The notes under the pieces: generated by a model
What the model was told of the DNA's origin: nothing
The model's database searches: none
Seen by the model: the letters and a program-made list of their open reading frames with translations, nothing else
Origin: Diospyros lotus
Taxonomy: Eukaryota > Streptophyta > Magnoliopsida > Ericales > Ebenaceae
Reading direction: 5' to 3'
DNA length: 64,000 nt
Assembly (NCBI RefSeq): GCF_014633365.1
Contig: NC_068339.1
Coordinates: forward strand, 2,733,001-2,797,000
Program-made: the position numbers and the translations under genes
Shown here: positions 50,055-63,300 of the stretch, in pieces
Layout: every line of letters starts with the position of its first letter
How positions within the stretch are numbered: the stretch's first letter is position 1

Positions 50055-50205
50055 TAGTACTTTATTGTCCTATATTGGTTTATTAATATATGTCGATTGA
50101 TACCGATTGTCCAACTAAAGACAATATATTATCGAAATCACTAATAAATTAGTTTAATAAACCAACTACGTATATAAATTCAAATTATCATACTAGGTGA
50201 TCAAT

Positions 50206-52868
50206 TGTAACGCCTCGCTTTCCCGAGCACGTTATAACTTGGGATAATTCCGGGACAATAAATTTTTTTCTTTCAAACATTAATGCTACATCACATCATT
50301 CCTCAAAATCGTCCCAGAATTCCCATTTATTTACCTCGAAAGAGAATCATTATACATATCAAATGCGGAAACAATGATCGAAACCTGATATTTTAATATT
50401 GATTATAAATCAATTCTTACATCTTCATTAACCATAAGGATATACATCAACATTCCTCAAAACGTTCAGATTTCAAAATAGCAGAATTTAAATACATTTC
50501 ATTTTTCATGCACCTTGTTAAGTGTCATTTCATGCCTCATTTATCCTTAAATCTGCTACAATCTCCACCTGAAACATTTGAATATTCTAGGGGTGAAAAC
50601 CCAAATTAGATGATAAATCATCTAAGTAAGGGTACAGAAAACATATTTCGTGCATGAATGCAATGTCTTTCCTCGTAGGTGTCAACTGCACCCCTCATGT
50701 TACCTACCATTTTTGCGGCCATCTCTTTGGAAGCCGGGGTGTATGGGTGCACCCTTGGTAAAGCAGCAGTGCCAGTTCGTACTCCCTATAGCCTCAATGC
50801 GAATGATCAATGATATCAACGTGTATTTATGCATTTCATAGTCATGTCATATATGCAGTCTACGTGATTGGTACATATCAGAGTATGTCAATATGATGAA
50901 AAAATTTTCGATAAACATAATTCACTTACAAACCAAATATTTTCCATAAAACTAACTTTAATTGGGAAGTACCACTTACGTTCTCAAGCTTATCGGGCTA
51001 CCTCGATATCTGTGTCTTGCCTCGATTTGCGTGCCAACCTCAAAATTTGCACAAGTCTCTTCAACTTCAGCCTCAAAGTATCCTAATCACCATAATTATT
51101 TAAATAAATATTAAAACCTATTTTTTCATAATTTTTGGTATTTTCTTTAATTTTCTTTCTATTTCTTCCTAATTTTCCTCAATAAATCCAAACTAAATAT
51201 TTTTAAAATATTTTCTCAAATATTCTTCTACGAAAATTCATAAAATAATATTCTTGAATTTTTAAAATTTTTTAGGAGATTTTACTTACCATAACTTAGC
51301 ATCTCTGACTTCCTCGGTATGCGTGCCATATTTTTGAAACAAATATCCGAATTATTTTCTCGCCCAAAATCTTCGAAATATTAGAAAATATCCAAATCCT
51401 ATTTTTCTAGAATTTTCTAGGATTTTTCAACATTTTTCTCTATTTTTTCTCCATTTCTTTTCTTTTCTTTTCTTTTTCTTTTTCTTTCTTTTCTTTTTCC
51501 TTTCTTCCCTTCTTCTTCCTCCCGCGCGACCTGCAACTCCTCTGCTTCTTCCTTTTTTTTCTTTTTTCTTCTTTCTTTTCCTTCTTTCTTTCTTTCTTCT
51601 TCCTTCTCTTCTCTTCTTCTTCTTCTTCTTTTTCCTCTGTTCCTGTGCGAACTAGCCTTGCGCGCTGCCATGGCTGAAACTAGCCAACCCAGGCTGCCTT
51701 CGTCTGCCCTTGCTATCGCTGTTCAAGCCTTCGGTCGCCTCCGCACCACCCACCATCATTATGCTACCGCTGGAGTTGCCCACGGCTGGTTGCGGCCTTG
51801 TTGTAGCTGGTTGCGGCCATGGCCGCGCCAACTTCACCCGACCGCCTCACGACCTCCACCAAGCTCGAAGGTCATCGTTGCACCTTGCTGGAAGCTCCTT
51901 CGCGCGTTGGTCTGCCTCATGCTCGAGCTGCCATGGCTGGAGCTTCACGCAACCAGCTAGAACGCATGGCTGCGTCGACCACTTTCGCCATCGCTGCTTG
52001 CTGCGAGCTCATCGCCTTCAACCGCCACCCAGCTCCCTCTCAATCTCCTTGCTTCTCCTCCTCCTCTCTCTATCTCGATCTCTTGGATCTCTGCTTCCTT
52101 CTGCCAAGATTACTGCCAATTTATAGGCAGCCATGACTTAAGCTCCACGATTTCTTAAGATTTTTCCCTCAAATCTTGCTGAAAATTTCCTCAAATCTTG
52201 CTGTCATACCCTCAAATCTCGCTGCCACAATCTCCCTATTTTGCAGCCAATATCTCGGCCATTAAAACTTCACAGAAGCTGGCCACGCACACACACGCAC
52301 ATGCATATATATATATGTACATATAAATTATATATTACACTTTAATTTAAGAAAAATTATATATTAAATCCCAAATTTCATCCCTATTACACCTTTGTAA
52401 TTCCTTAATTGCAACTATGCCCTTAAATCTTAAATTAATTTGCATTACAATACCAAAAATCCACAATTAATAACTTAAATTTTACTCAATATAGACGATG
52501 TTGCCTCAGTGTCCACACTAGGCTATCGTTTCACTCTAAAACCACTGAAGAGTTGCTCATTACGCAAAATCGAAGCCCTCCTAGGGTTCCGTTGATTTTT
52601 CGAGAGTCCGATATGACGATTCGATTTTGCAGCCTAAATGGTAGCTGTATTTTATCTGTACCGAAAATTGTTCTCGATCCAATTTCTCTCGACCCCATAA
52701 ATCCTATATTGGGATACTCATCAATGCCGTATGATTTTCTTCAGATAATTTTACTCCGAGACATTTCCTGCAGTCGATTCGGTACTTATAACTGCTATCA
52801 AGTCAATTTTTCGATATTCTAAACTTATTAAAATTACATGGCAACCTTACTAAACATGGGGTATTACA
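50206..52868 (-). mobile_element. Tekay-like solo LTR, target TCAAT/CCAAT
   Basis: Ends TGTAACGCCTCG and GGGTATTACA; target duplication TCAAT (50201-50205) against CCAAT (52869-52873), 4 of 5. It shares most of its sequence with 42264-45596. A pyrimidine-rich stretch at 51440-51640 yields a spurious lysine/glutamate/arginine frame on the minus strand. 51658-52136 is a GC-rich variable part with spurious frames on both strands. No gag or pol. Confidence 0.85.
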
Positions 52869-52873
52869 CCAAT

Positions 52874-53470
52874 CTTCTATTTTGGCACAATCAATATTCT
52901 TGTTTTCTGTTTTTTTGCTAATGGCTAAGTGTATATTATTTATCATTTATTTAATTTTGTAGATTAAATGCACAAATTCTGACAATTTTATTTTAGTAAG
53001 TAAATAAATAAATGCCTAATTTGGTGACCTAGCTACTATCTAGGATTGGTGATTGACTATTTAGAAAGTAACAAAAGTAATTATATTTTCACCATGGTAT
53101 ATGAGTTATTTTTATGCTAAACTAATTTATTTACATCGAAATTGTCATGACACTTCTTACTATTACGTGCTCATTTATGACTTTTTTTTTGGTATGCTTA
53201 TGATTGATCTATTGTATGTTTACAAACAAAAAGTGCATAATTACAATTGATTTAATGCATCATATTTATGATTGATTTAGAAGTTCAAAATGTATAGTTC
53301 AACAAAAAATGCATCATTCAAAATCAATAATTAAATAGCAAAACATCTCAAAACCAACAACGTAGAAATCTGAAAACATCCACCAAAATAGCAGAAATCT
53401 CAAAACCAACAATGCAGAAAATGAAAAAATCTCAGAACCAACAGTTTTAGCACATGATCAAAACAGAATT
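52874..53470. other. Non-coding, 3' flank of the RPA70-like pseudogene
   Basis: AT-rich; repeated CAGAAATCTCAAAACCAACAA-type words near 53340-53440. Nothing else recognised. Confidence 0.5.
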
Positions 53471-56400
53471 TCAATTTTTCTCTGTCTTAATGACATCTCG
53501 CATCTTCTTGGTTGGTGCGTTGGACGATAAGTCACCCAATAGGTTCCTTTTTGCAGAACCTTCTCCTGCAATATCACTCTATTCAATTTGGTTTGGAATA
53601 ATCTTTAAGGGAGTCGACACCTCATCATCATTAGAAGAAGATACCTTCAAAAAACAAAAAAAAAAAAAAAAACCCATTAAATCGAATGTCAAGGAAAATG
53701 GAAAAAGATAATTAAATTATGGATTTATCCGACAACCTTCTCATCATCAACATCAATTTTTTCAAGCTTCGAAAATATGTTAGACTCCTGAAATAACAGG
53801 AATCACTGTCAACCGTTAGACCGAATTAAATAAAGAATTGCAAAGGAAAAAAGGTTAAGGGTATAACCCACCTGGTCGTGATCACGCGAACCAACGTGTT
53901 TGGAAATCACGTTTGGATCATCAGTCATATGCGTAATGGTAAACACATCACTACATCTACGTATGTTTTCGAACTTCATTTGCACCTTGGTAGACTCCTT
54001 TAGAAACATAAAGTAGATGGATAATCTTTGGTTTTGTATTCCATGATAACATAATTTAGTAGGACTACTTTGAATATACCTTCACAACAACATCCTTCAA
54101 TTCTGTAGCAGTCTTTCCTACCAATTGAGTACACTCACGATCCGAAAGTAAAAAGCACGCGTTACATGTATCGTCAATAACCCTCACATGTATCTTGAAC
54201 TTGTTTGAAAATATGATTTTCAAACGATTTAGAGGAAATGATGAAACCTTTTTTTTTTTAGTATAGGTATAATAAAAATATGAGTTAGGATGAATGCGTT
54301 TAAAAATCAATCTTTGATTTGCAGACGCGTCAAAAACGGTCGCAGCTCTCGCAATAAAACCTTGATTTAACCTTGGTAACCTTTTTTGGGCACTTTGTGC
54401 ATGAAAGGTAATACCAACCACCTTCAATTTTCGTGGCCTCAATGGTCTCAAAAACACAGAAACTCCCCACCTATGATTTTATTTTAAAAATAATTGTGTT
54501 TAATTAAATTAAACTTAGAAACCACATAAAAAATGATATATCTTTGTGTCCCACCTCACTGGCCTCACGCAACTGATCCATGGTTAATATCCAACTGCCC
54601 CCACTGGCAAGGTCATCATTAATCGTGAAAACGGATGCTGATGACAGTTGACTAATTCTATTAGCGCTAGGATCTAGCCCAGATAACAAACTTCACAAAA
54701 AAAAAAAAAAAGACAAAGAAAAAGAAAAAGTAATAAATTCATTGAGTATAGGAGATATCTTTATAAGATTAAATAGTGGCAAAATTACAGATGGAATACT
54801 TATTCTGAAATTAGCAGATCTCGTCAATATCTATGTTGATTAGCAGCTTTGTCACATAAAAAGCGTTTGACACTCTTATCTCACTTAAAAAAAATAATAA
54901 TAACAATAATTAGTATATCAGTCATAGGTGAATATAAGGATGTATAGGTTGTAAACTTTAACCCGCAATAAAAAAAAATAATAATAAAAATAATTAGTAT
55001 ATCAGTCATAGGTGAATATAAGGGTGTATAGGTTGTAAACTTTAACCTGCAAGGTATTTAGTTTGTCAAACGGGAAATACAAACCATTGAAAATTCTTGC
55101 CCTACAGTACTGAAGTAGAACGATCATAGGTTCTGAATTATTGGTGTTTAAGAAGTTGTTTAGCTGATCTACGCAATCCCCCCATAGAGTGACCGGCATA
55201 CGAATTTTTCTTCAAACCGACAAAACATTTTAAAAAGTAAATAAGTATATTAAATGAATTTGTTAAGAAACTATGATAGATCAAGCTCAAAGCACAATCA
55301 TACTCTTTGTCTTCCAATACGACGTCAAATAAGGTAGTAGGCTTGTCTTTAACCTGTTTAGTCTTCGGTTCGTACTTTGCAACAACTTCACCGATTGCAT
55401 CTGATGAAGAATGCAATCGATAAAAATTAGTCCAAACAATTAATCAATCAATTAAAATTAATCTTATAATGAAACAATGAAGATAGGCAGTTCATACCAA
55501 ATAGTTCAGTGTCATTAGGTTTCAGGCAAGCCAAAATGTCACGAAAATATTTGAAACGGTACATGTAATTTGGAAAACTTTCATCAAACACCTCAATTAC
55601 TTGAGTTCTAGCCAAGAAATTTATCTTCTACTTGTGAGGCGATGTTTTGAACATTATGTTATTCGAAGCAACCAAAAAATTGCGAATGACATATAGACTT
55701 CCTTCGTGGAACATAGGCTAAAAAGTTGGAATCAAAGCCTTCTTTACAGTGCCATGAATTCTCCCCCCCTATTAAGGAAGTAAAATTAAGTTAGCTAAAA
55801 ATCTATAGCACAAATAAGGAAGAGGAATCGTAACCTATCTTAAAATGATGGAACCAAGAAGCTCTCACAACAGTTAAAAATGATAAATTACAGTAAAGAT
55901 AAAAAAAATACTAAATTACAATATGCAAATCTGCATATTACATAAAAAATACTACCACTAAATCTGCATGTAGTCATATTAGTAAATCTGCATATAAGAA
56001 AATCATATTTGTGTTTTTTGCTTATATGGGTTTTGTTGGGTTCAGGATTGAAGCCCATGGCAAAGAAAATCTGAAACCCCACCAGATTGAGGCTAAGTTT
56101 GAATCACTCTACAAAGACGCCCAAAAGAAACTCCATGATGAAGCTTTCGACGAGGTTCTGAAATCAACCCAAGTAATTTAGAACGCCTTCAATATGCTGA
56201 AAAGGTTCTCAAACGTGTTTTGTTATAATAGATATATATATAGATATAGATATAGATTCGATTATAATAATTTTAGCAATATTTATGCATTAATATGTAT
56301 ATTATAATTAAATATTCTAAATAGTATTTTTAGCATTTTTGATTTGGATATATTTACACAGAAATAATTTTTTTTTAATATTATTAAGATTAGGCATGAA

Positions 56401-56886
56401 TTGAATTATTATTATTACAACAAAGATGGAAAATACTAAATTTTAATCTGCAAAAATACTAAATTATAGCAAAGCTGCATATTACAAATAAATTAAGGTG
56501 AGTTTCGGTTGTGCTTAATTAGAGGATTACAATTTCTATAATATGCAAAGCTGCATATTACAAATAAATTAGAATAAAATTTTTTAACCAATGTGAAAAT
56601 TGTGGAATGAAAAAATGTAACCATTATTATTAATAAAAAAAAAAGAGAACAAATGATGCATTAATATGTATGTTATAATTAAATATTCTAAATAATATTT
56701 TTAGCATTTTTTATTTGGATATATTTGGATAGAAATCATTTTTTTTTAATATGGTTAAGATTAGGCATGAATTGAATTATTATTATTATAACAAAAGTGG
56801 GAAAAATGGAAAATACTAAATTTCAATCCGCAAAAATACTAAATTACAACAAGGATTTGGTGGCTATTTTGTTATAATAGATATAT

Positions 56887-56920
<34 letters not shown>

Positions 56921-59480
56921 TCGATTATAATAATTTTACCAATATTTATGCATTAATATGTATGTTATAATTAAATATTCTAAATCGTATTTTTAGCATT
57001 TTTGATTTGGATATAGTTGCACAGAAATATTTTTTTTAATATTATTAAGATTAGGCATGAATTAAATTATTATTATTATAGCAAAGATGAAAAATACTAA
57101 ATTTCAATCTGTAAAAATACTAAATTACAACAAAGCTGCATATTACAAATAAATTAAGGTAAGTATCGGTTGTTCTTAATCAGAGGATTATAATCTCTAT
57201 GATATGCAAAGCTGCATATTACAAATAAATTAGAATAAAAAAAATTAACAAATGTGAAAATTATGGAATGAAAAAACGTAGCCATTCTTAGAAATGTAAC
57301 CATTATTAATAAAAAAAAGAAAAAATGAATTGAATTGAATTATTATTATTACAGCAAAAGTGGGAAAAAATAAAAAATACTAAATTTCAATATGCAAAAT
57401 TACTAAATTATAGCAAGGATGTGGTGGTTGTTCTGTTATAATAGATATATATATATATATAGATAGATAGATAGATGGATTCGATTACAATAATTTTAGA
57501 AATATTTATGCATTAATATGTATGTTATAATTAAATATTCTAAATAGTATTTTTAGCATTTTTTATTTGGATATATTTGCACAGAAATATTTTTTTTTTA
57601 ATATTATTAAGATTAGGCATGAATTGAATTATTATTATTACTACAAAGATGGAAAATACTAAATTACAACAAAGCTGCATATTACAAATAAATTAAGGTG
57701 AGTTTCAGTTGTGCTTAATCAGAGAATTACAATTTCTATGATATGCAAAGCTGCATATTATAAATAAATTAGAATAAAAAAATTTAACCAATGTGAAAAT
57801 TATGGAATGAAAAAACGTAACCATTCTTAGAAATGTAACCATTATTATTAAAAAAAAGAAAAAATGATGCATTAATATGTATGTTATAATTAAATATTCT
57901 AAATAATATTTTTAGTATTTTTGATTTTGATATATTTGGACAGAAATCATTTTTTTTAATATTGTTAAGATTAGGCATGAATTGAATTATTATTTTTATA
58001 ACAAAAGTGGGAAAAAAATGGAAAATACGAAATTTCAATCCGCAAAAATACTAAATTATAGTAAGGATTTGGTGGCTATTTTGTTATAATAGATAGATAG
58101 ATAGATAGATTCAATTATAATAATTTTAGCAATATTTATGCATTAATATGTATGTTATAATTAAATATTCTAAATAGTATTTTTAGCATTTTTGATTTGG
58201 ATATAGTTGCACAGAAATATTTTTTTTAATATTATTAAGATTAGGCATGAATTAAATTATTATTATTACAACAAAGATGAAAAATACTAAATTACAACAA
58301 AGCTGCATATTACAAATAAATTAAGGTAAGTTTTGGTTGTTCTTAATCAGAGAATTACAATCTCTATGATATGCAAAGCTGCATATTACAAATAAATTAG
58401 AATAAAAAAGACTAACAAATGTGAAAATTATGGAATGAAAAAACGTAGCCATTCTTAGAAATGTAACCATTATTAATAAAAAAAGAAAAAATGAATTGAA
58501 TTGAATTATTATTATTACAGCAAAAGTGGGAAAAAAATAAAAAATACTAAATTTCAATATGTAAAATTACTAAATTACAGCAAGGATGTGGTGCTGTTTT
58601 GTTATAATAAATATATATATATATATATATATAGATAGATAGATTCGATTACAATAATCTTAGCAACATTTATGCATTAATATGTATGTTATAATTAAAT
58701 ATTCTAAATAGTATTTTTAGCATTTTTGATTTGGATATATTTACACAGAAATAATTTTTTTTAATATTATTAAGATTAGGCATGAACTAAATTATTATTA
58801 TTACAACAAAGATGGAAAATACTAAATTTTAATCTGCAAAAATACTAAATTATAGCAAAGTTGCATATTACAAATAAATTAGAATAAAAAAATTTAACCA
58901 ATGTAAGAATTATGGAATGAAAAAACGTAACCATTCTTATACCAACAAATATGAAAAAAAATTGCTGCAAAAGTGGAAAAAATGGAAAATATTAAATTTC
59001 AATTTGCAAAAATACTAAATTACAACAAATATGAAAAAAATTATACCAAAAATACTATCAGTAAATCTACATATTAAAATAAAAATAGGAAAACAAATTA
59101 GACAATATAACCAATCTTAATCAGATGACTACAATCTTTGTAATATGCAAAACTGTACATTACAAATAAATTAGAATACAAAATGTAAAAAATGTGAAAA
59201 TTATAGAATTAATAAACGTAACCATTCTTAAAAATGTAACTATTATTAATAAAAAAGAAAAATAATAAGAAAATATAAAATTATCCATTTTCAGTCTGGA
59301 ACGATAAAAAAAAAAAAGATTTAGACATACCTCCCTATCATGAAAAACAATCTCAAACGTGTTTACCTCATCGACGTTATCATATAGAGGCTTCTCATAA
59401 TGTCGCACAACCCGCAACTTCATTACCCACTGAGTTTTGTTTGAGTTAATATCGGATACCAAGTTGAATATCGGCGTCAT
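53471..59480 (-). pseudogene. RPA70-like (replication protein A large subunit) gene, about ten exons, disabled
   Basis: Exons I can set: 59331-59480, 55498-55768, 55304-55400, 55047-55209, about 54800-54870, 54555-54690, 54080-54470, 53872-53997, 53737-53787 and 53471-53644. All junctions except those of the fifth exon have GT and AG, and phases agree for the first four. The summed product is about 540 residues. The start reads MTPIFNLVSDINSNKTQWVM; then GGRIHGTVKKALIP and DAIGEVVAKYEPK (first OB fold), KIRMPVTLWGDCVDQL, NAFYVTKLLIN, and FKIHVRVIDDTCNACFLLSD (C-terminal OB fold), with SAKRNLLGDLSSNAPTKK near the end. RPA binds single-stranded DNA, and short RPA-like genes also occur in plant Helitrons. 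Two TAG stops in exon 2, one in the fifth exon and one in the last exon show that it is a pseudogene. The zinc-ribbon cysteines of the C-terminal domain are not evident. Confidence 0.88.
55850..59300. repeat. Tandem repeats filling intron 1 of the RPA70-like pseudogene
   Basis: TTGTTATAATAGATA-type landmarks at about 56220, 56868, 57433, 58083 and 58600 give spacings of roughly 650, 565, 650 and 517 bases, that is, a dimeric higher-order unit of about 1.2 kb. Each unit has a GATA/TA microsatellite, TTATGCATTAATATGTATG, GATTAGGCATGAATT and GCAAAGCTGCATATTACAAA. All are non-coding. Confidence 0.88.
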
Positions 59481-59720
59481 GCTCGTACCATGTTGTTTAG
59501 GACTTGAGAACGGGTAAATAAGAAAAAAAATTACATGATAAGTACAATGTAAACACAATGATCTTCAGAAATGCTTCAGGTAGACAAAAGAAATGCCATT
59601 AAAACATGACTCACCGTAATGCAATTCCAAATGACAAAGAAATGAGAATTATGAGGGAAATAAAGACAGTTTCTGGTGTATATATATAAATTTTCAAGAT
59701 ATGACAATTATTAATCATTG

Positions 59721-60290
59721 TGGTACCCGAGACAACCCACTGCACATTTGGATGTGCAGTGAAAATTGAGAAGGCAACTGCACACCATTAATTGTGTATA
59801 AAGATCAAATGCATATTGAATTTGTGTTTAGGTTATAACTCCACTGATTAATTGCGTATATTGGAATTATTCTGGGTGGTTTTTGTGTTGTCTCCACTGT
59901 GGTACTCGAGACAACCCACTACACATTTGGATGTGTAGTGGAAATTGAGAAGGTAACTACACACCATCCATTAATTAAGCCTCTTCATATACCAGCATGC
60001 TTACACAATTTGTGCTCTCTGTTGGTCACTCAATTTAAGTGGAAGAACAACCAAAACTCAAACTCAAACTCACGATCTCGAACTAACAAACATACATTTG
60101 GCTTTAACTCCACTGATTAATTGTGTATATTGGGATTATTATTGGTGTCTTTTGAATTTAATTCCACTATGGTATCCAAGACAACCCATTGCACAACCAA
60201 ATGTGCAATGGAAATTGAAAAGCTAGCTGCACACCATCCAATGGTACACTTATGCACCTTGCCAGCTATGACAGTGTTCAGGTACACTTG
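59721..60290. repeat. Three tandem-like units each with a perfect palindrome
   Basis: Units start near 59721, 59900 and 60170 with GTGGTACCCGAGACAACCCA-type sequence, followed by a hairpin and CTGCACACCAT. The hairpin arms are CACTGCACAT (59738-59747 with 59752-59761), CACTACACAT (59917-59926 with 59931-59940) and CATTGCACA (60187-60195 with 60102 relatives at 60202-60210). The units also share CTCCACTGATTAATTG. No family recognised. Confidence 0.9.
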
Positions 60291-60307
60291 TTTAATTTGT
60301 TTAATGT

Positions 60308-63300
60308 TGTAAGCATCCTCGCCCGGATATCCCAACCACCCGGTCTATCCGAACGAAAGGGCTTACATAAAGGAAAGGGAGATAGACAAGAGACAAAAAT
60401 ACCCTAGCATGCATACATACGAAAAATACAACAGCGGAAGCAAAATAATATACATGCATGCCCACAAGTACCCTGCTGGAACAACAGTCAAGGAGTATAT
60501 AAAAATATACAGACACCTGTGCCAACAATAAAAGATACAAGGAACAACCGGGCACAATAAAAAATGAGAGTCAGAACTCCTAACAAAACATCAGAGAAAA
60601 TGGGGGCAGCTAACTGTACACCCTACCGACATGGCTGGCTGCTAGGTGGCGCGGTCCTCGCCATCGACTTTTGCTTTACCCTTACTTGGAATGATGAAAA
60701 GCAAGGTGAGTCGCAAGACTCAGCAAGTTTATATGAAAAGGAAGGTTGTAAATGAAATAGAAGAGGAGATCACCTCAGATATAAACCCACATGTACACAC
60801 AAGCCATGTGACGCAATAATGCAACAGTGTCTCATAATAAAAACATATACCGGTCCTTGGGGCCCACATAAAACACCTGGCACCCAAGTCCCATACCAAC
60901 CTGCCGCTGCATTGAAAGGCAACATAGATCTCCAACAAACCTGTGCGCACTGTCCCTGGGCGGTACTCCCGTCACTCGTATCCCTACCGGTACTCCCGAC
61001 AGCCGAGTCATAGGCTCCCTCAGAATGGTACTCCCGTCCAAGAACTAAATACCACCAGTAACCATGCAATGCATATAAAATGCAATGGCGTAATGAGCTT
61101 CAACGTGATACAAGGCGCCCATACATCCAGGCATCAGGCTATGCTCTACTCATATAGTAAATCACACGCGATGCATATGCCCGTGTTGGATGCAACCTAA
61201 CCAATCTAGAATGTCCGTGATCAAGCATAACCAAATCATGATAATCCCAACATGCAGCCCGTACCCATGTGCATACCAAACCATGCAACAAGAATAAAAC
61301 ATAACCAGGCATGCTATAATCACATATCGGTAGAGCTAGTCAGCAGTGCTTGGCACCGGTCAGCAGTCAGTGACTAGTAGAGACCATCTGACAGCCTAAG
61401 ATAGACCGTACGAGAGTCACACCGTCACCGAGCCGACGATCCTTGCCCCTACTGCACAATCGCTTAGCCTATAAACAACCAAAAAGCCAATAATACTACC
61501 TGAACAGCTAAGAACCTAGCCCCAGGTGAGTACAACATCATTCCCACAAGCTTGGGGGTGGCACTATAACGCCCCGTAAATGACAATTTAATTTAATTTT
61601 GGTGTAATTTAAATTAAAAGAAATATTAAAATGATTTGTGGTGATTAAATAAAATTAAATTATGTGATTTTAAGGAAATAAGAAATTAAGATAATTAATT
61701 TTGTTATTTTAGGAATTTTTGGAATTTCAGAAAAATTGAAATAAAATCAAAATGTGTGATTTTTAAAGTTTCGGGCAGTACTGTAATTAATATAAGGGGT
61801 AAGAGTGTGATTTCTGGAAGTTAGGGGTGGTTGGCGCGATTTTGGAAAAGAGACTAAATGTCACTTTAAATTTAATGTAGGACATTATATGTTAAAGGTG
61901 AGCGTGTGGCGCGAGCAGTGCGCCGTGCGTGCGAGGGGCCGGTTGCGGGTTCGAAACGCGGGGCCCGCGCGTGAGGCCGAGGCTTTGGGCTGATTTTTAA
62001 TCAGCCTAGGCGTCGAAAGAACGTCGTTTTGTCAATGAGGCGGTGGCCTCCAGCGGCCAGCCGCGTGCTGCCACGTGGCACCCCTCCCTCCACTTGTTTT
62101 TGGCTGATTTAATGCCCAATTTCGGGCGTTTCTCTTGCATATGAACAGCAGCAAAAGTGTGGGAGAAAAACAGCATACGCGACAGGAATTTAAGAGATTT
62201 TGGGGGGCCAAAAATTCAAATTAATTCAAGTTTAATTTGACAGGTACGTAGACAAGCTAGTAATTAATATTCTCTAGGGTTGAAATTTTATTTAGGGTCT
62301 AATTTTATTAATTTTGGCGAATAATTGGGTTATTGCAGTTGTATAATTTTGACCGCGTTTGGTCAGAACGAGCCTAAGGTTATCCTCGAAAAGGCAAGTT
62401 CTTTATACCCTCATTATCGATTCTTTCGATGTCAATTTATTTGACCTCCCTTCATTGGATTTGGCTGTTAATAAATTATGGAATTTAAACGGTGTGTTTA
62501 ATAATTTAATTCATTAACTTGGTTTCGAGGGTATTATTCGTTGGTTGCCTACGGGGATTTGTACCACCCCCAAGCCTATGGGAATGATGTCGTACTCACC
62601 CGGGACTAGGTTCTTAGTTGTCGGGTATTATTATTGGATTTTCGATTATTTATATGCTAGAGCGGTTGGGCAGTGGGGGCAATGGTTAGCTGTTCGGTGA
62701 CGGTGCAACTGTCGTACGGTCTATCTTAGACCGTTAGATAGTCTCTCCTAGTCACGGACCGCTGACTGGTGTCAGGCACTGCTAACTAGCTCTACCGTTA
62801 TGTGATTATAGCATGCCTGTTTATGTTTTATTCTTGTTGCATGGTTTGATATGCACATGGGTACGGGTTGCATGTTGGGATAATCATGATTTGGGTATGT
62901 TTGATCACGGACATCCTAGTTTGGTCAGGTTGCATCTAGCACAGGCATATGCATCGCGTGTGGTTTACTATATGGGCGGAGCATGGCCTGATGCCTGGAT
63001 GTATGGGCGCCTTGTATCACGTTGATGCTCATTACGTCATTGCATTTTATATGCATTGCATGGTTACTGGTAGTTATTAGTTCTCGGTCGAGAGTACCAT
63101 TCCGAGGGAGCCTATGGCTCCGCTGTCGGGAGTACCGGCAGGGATACGGGTGACGGGAGTACCGCTCTGGGACAGTGCACACAGGTTTGTTGGGGATATT
63201 TGTTGCCTTTCAGGGCAGCAGCAGGTTGGTATGGGACTTCGGTGCCAGGTGTTTTATGTGGGCCCCAAGGATCGGTATATGTTTATTATGCGGCACTGTT

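Noticed and set aside
51417..52136. Lysine/glutamate-rich and alanine/serine-rich frames
   Set aside because: Inside the LTR 50206-52868: a pyrimidine run read on the minus strand and a GC-rich variable segment.
54080..54470. 130-codon frame considered as a separate intact gene
   Set aside because: It is exon 7 of the RPA70-like pseudogene: it is flanked by AG and GT and continues the OB-fold order of neighbouring exons.
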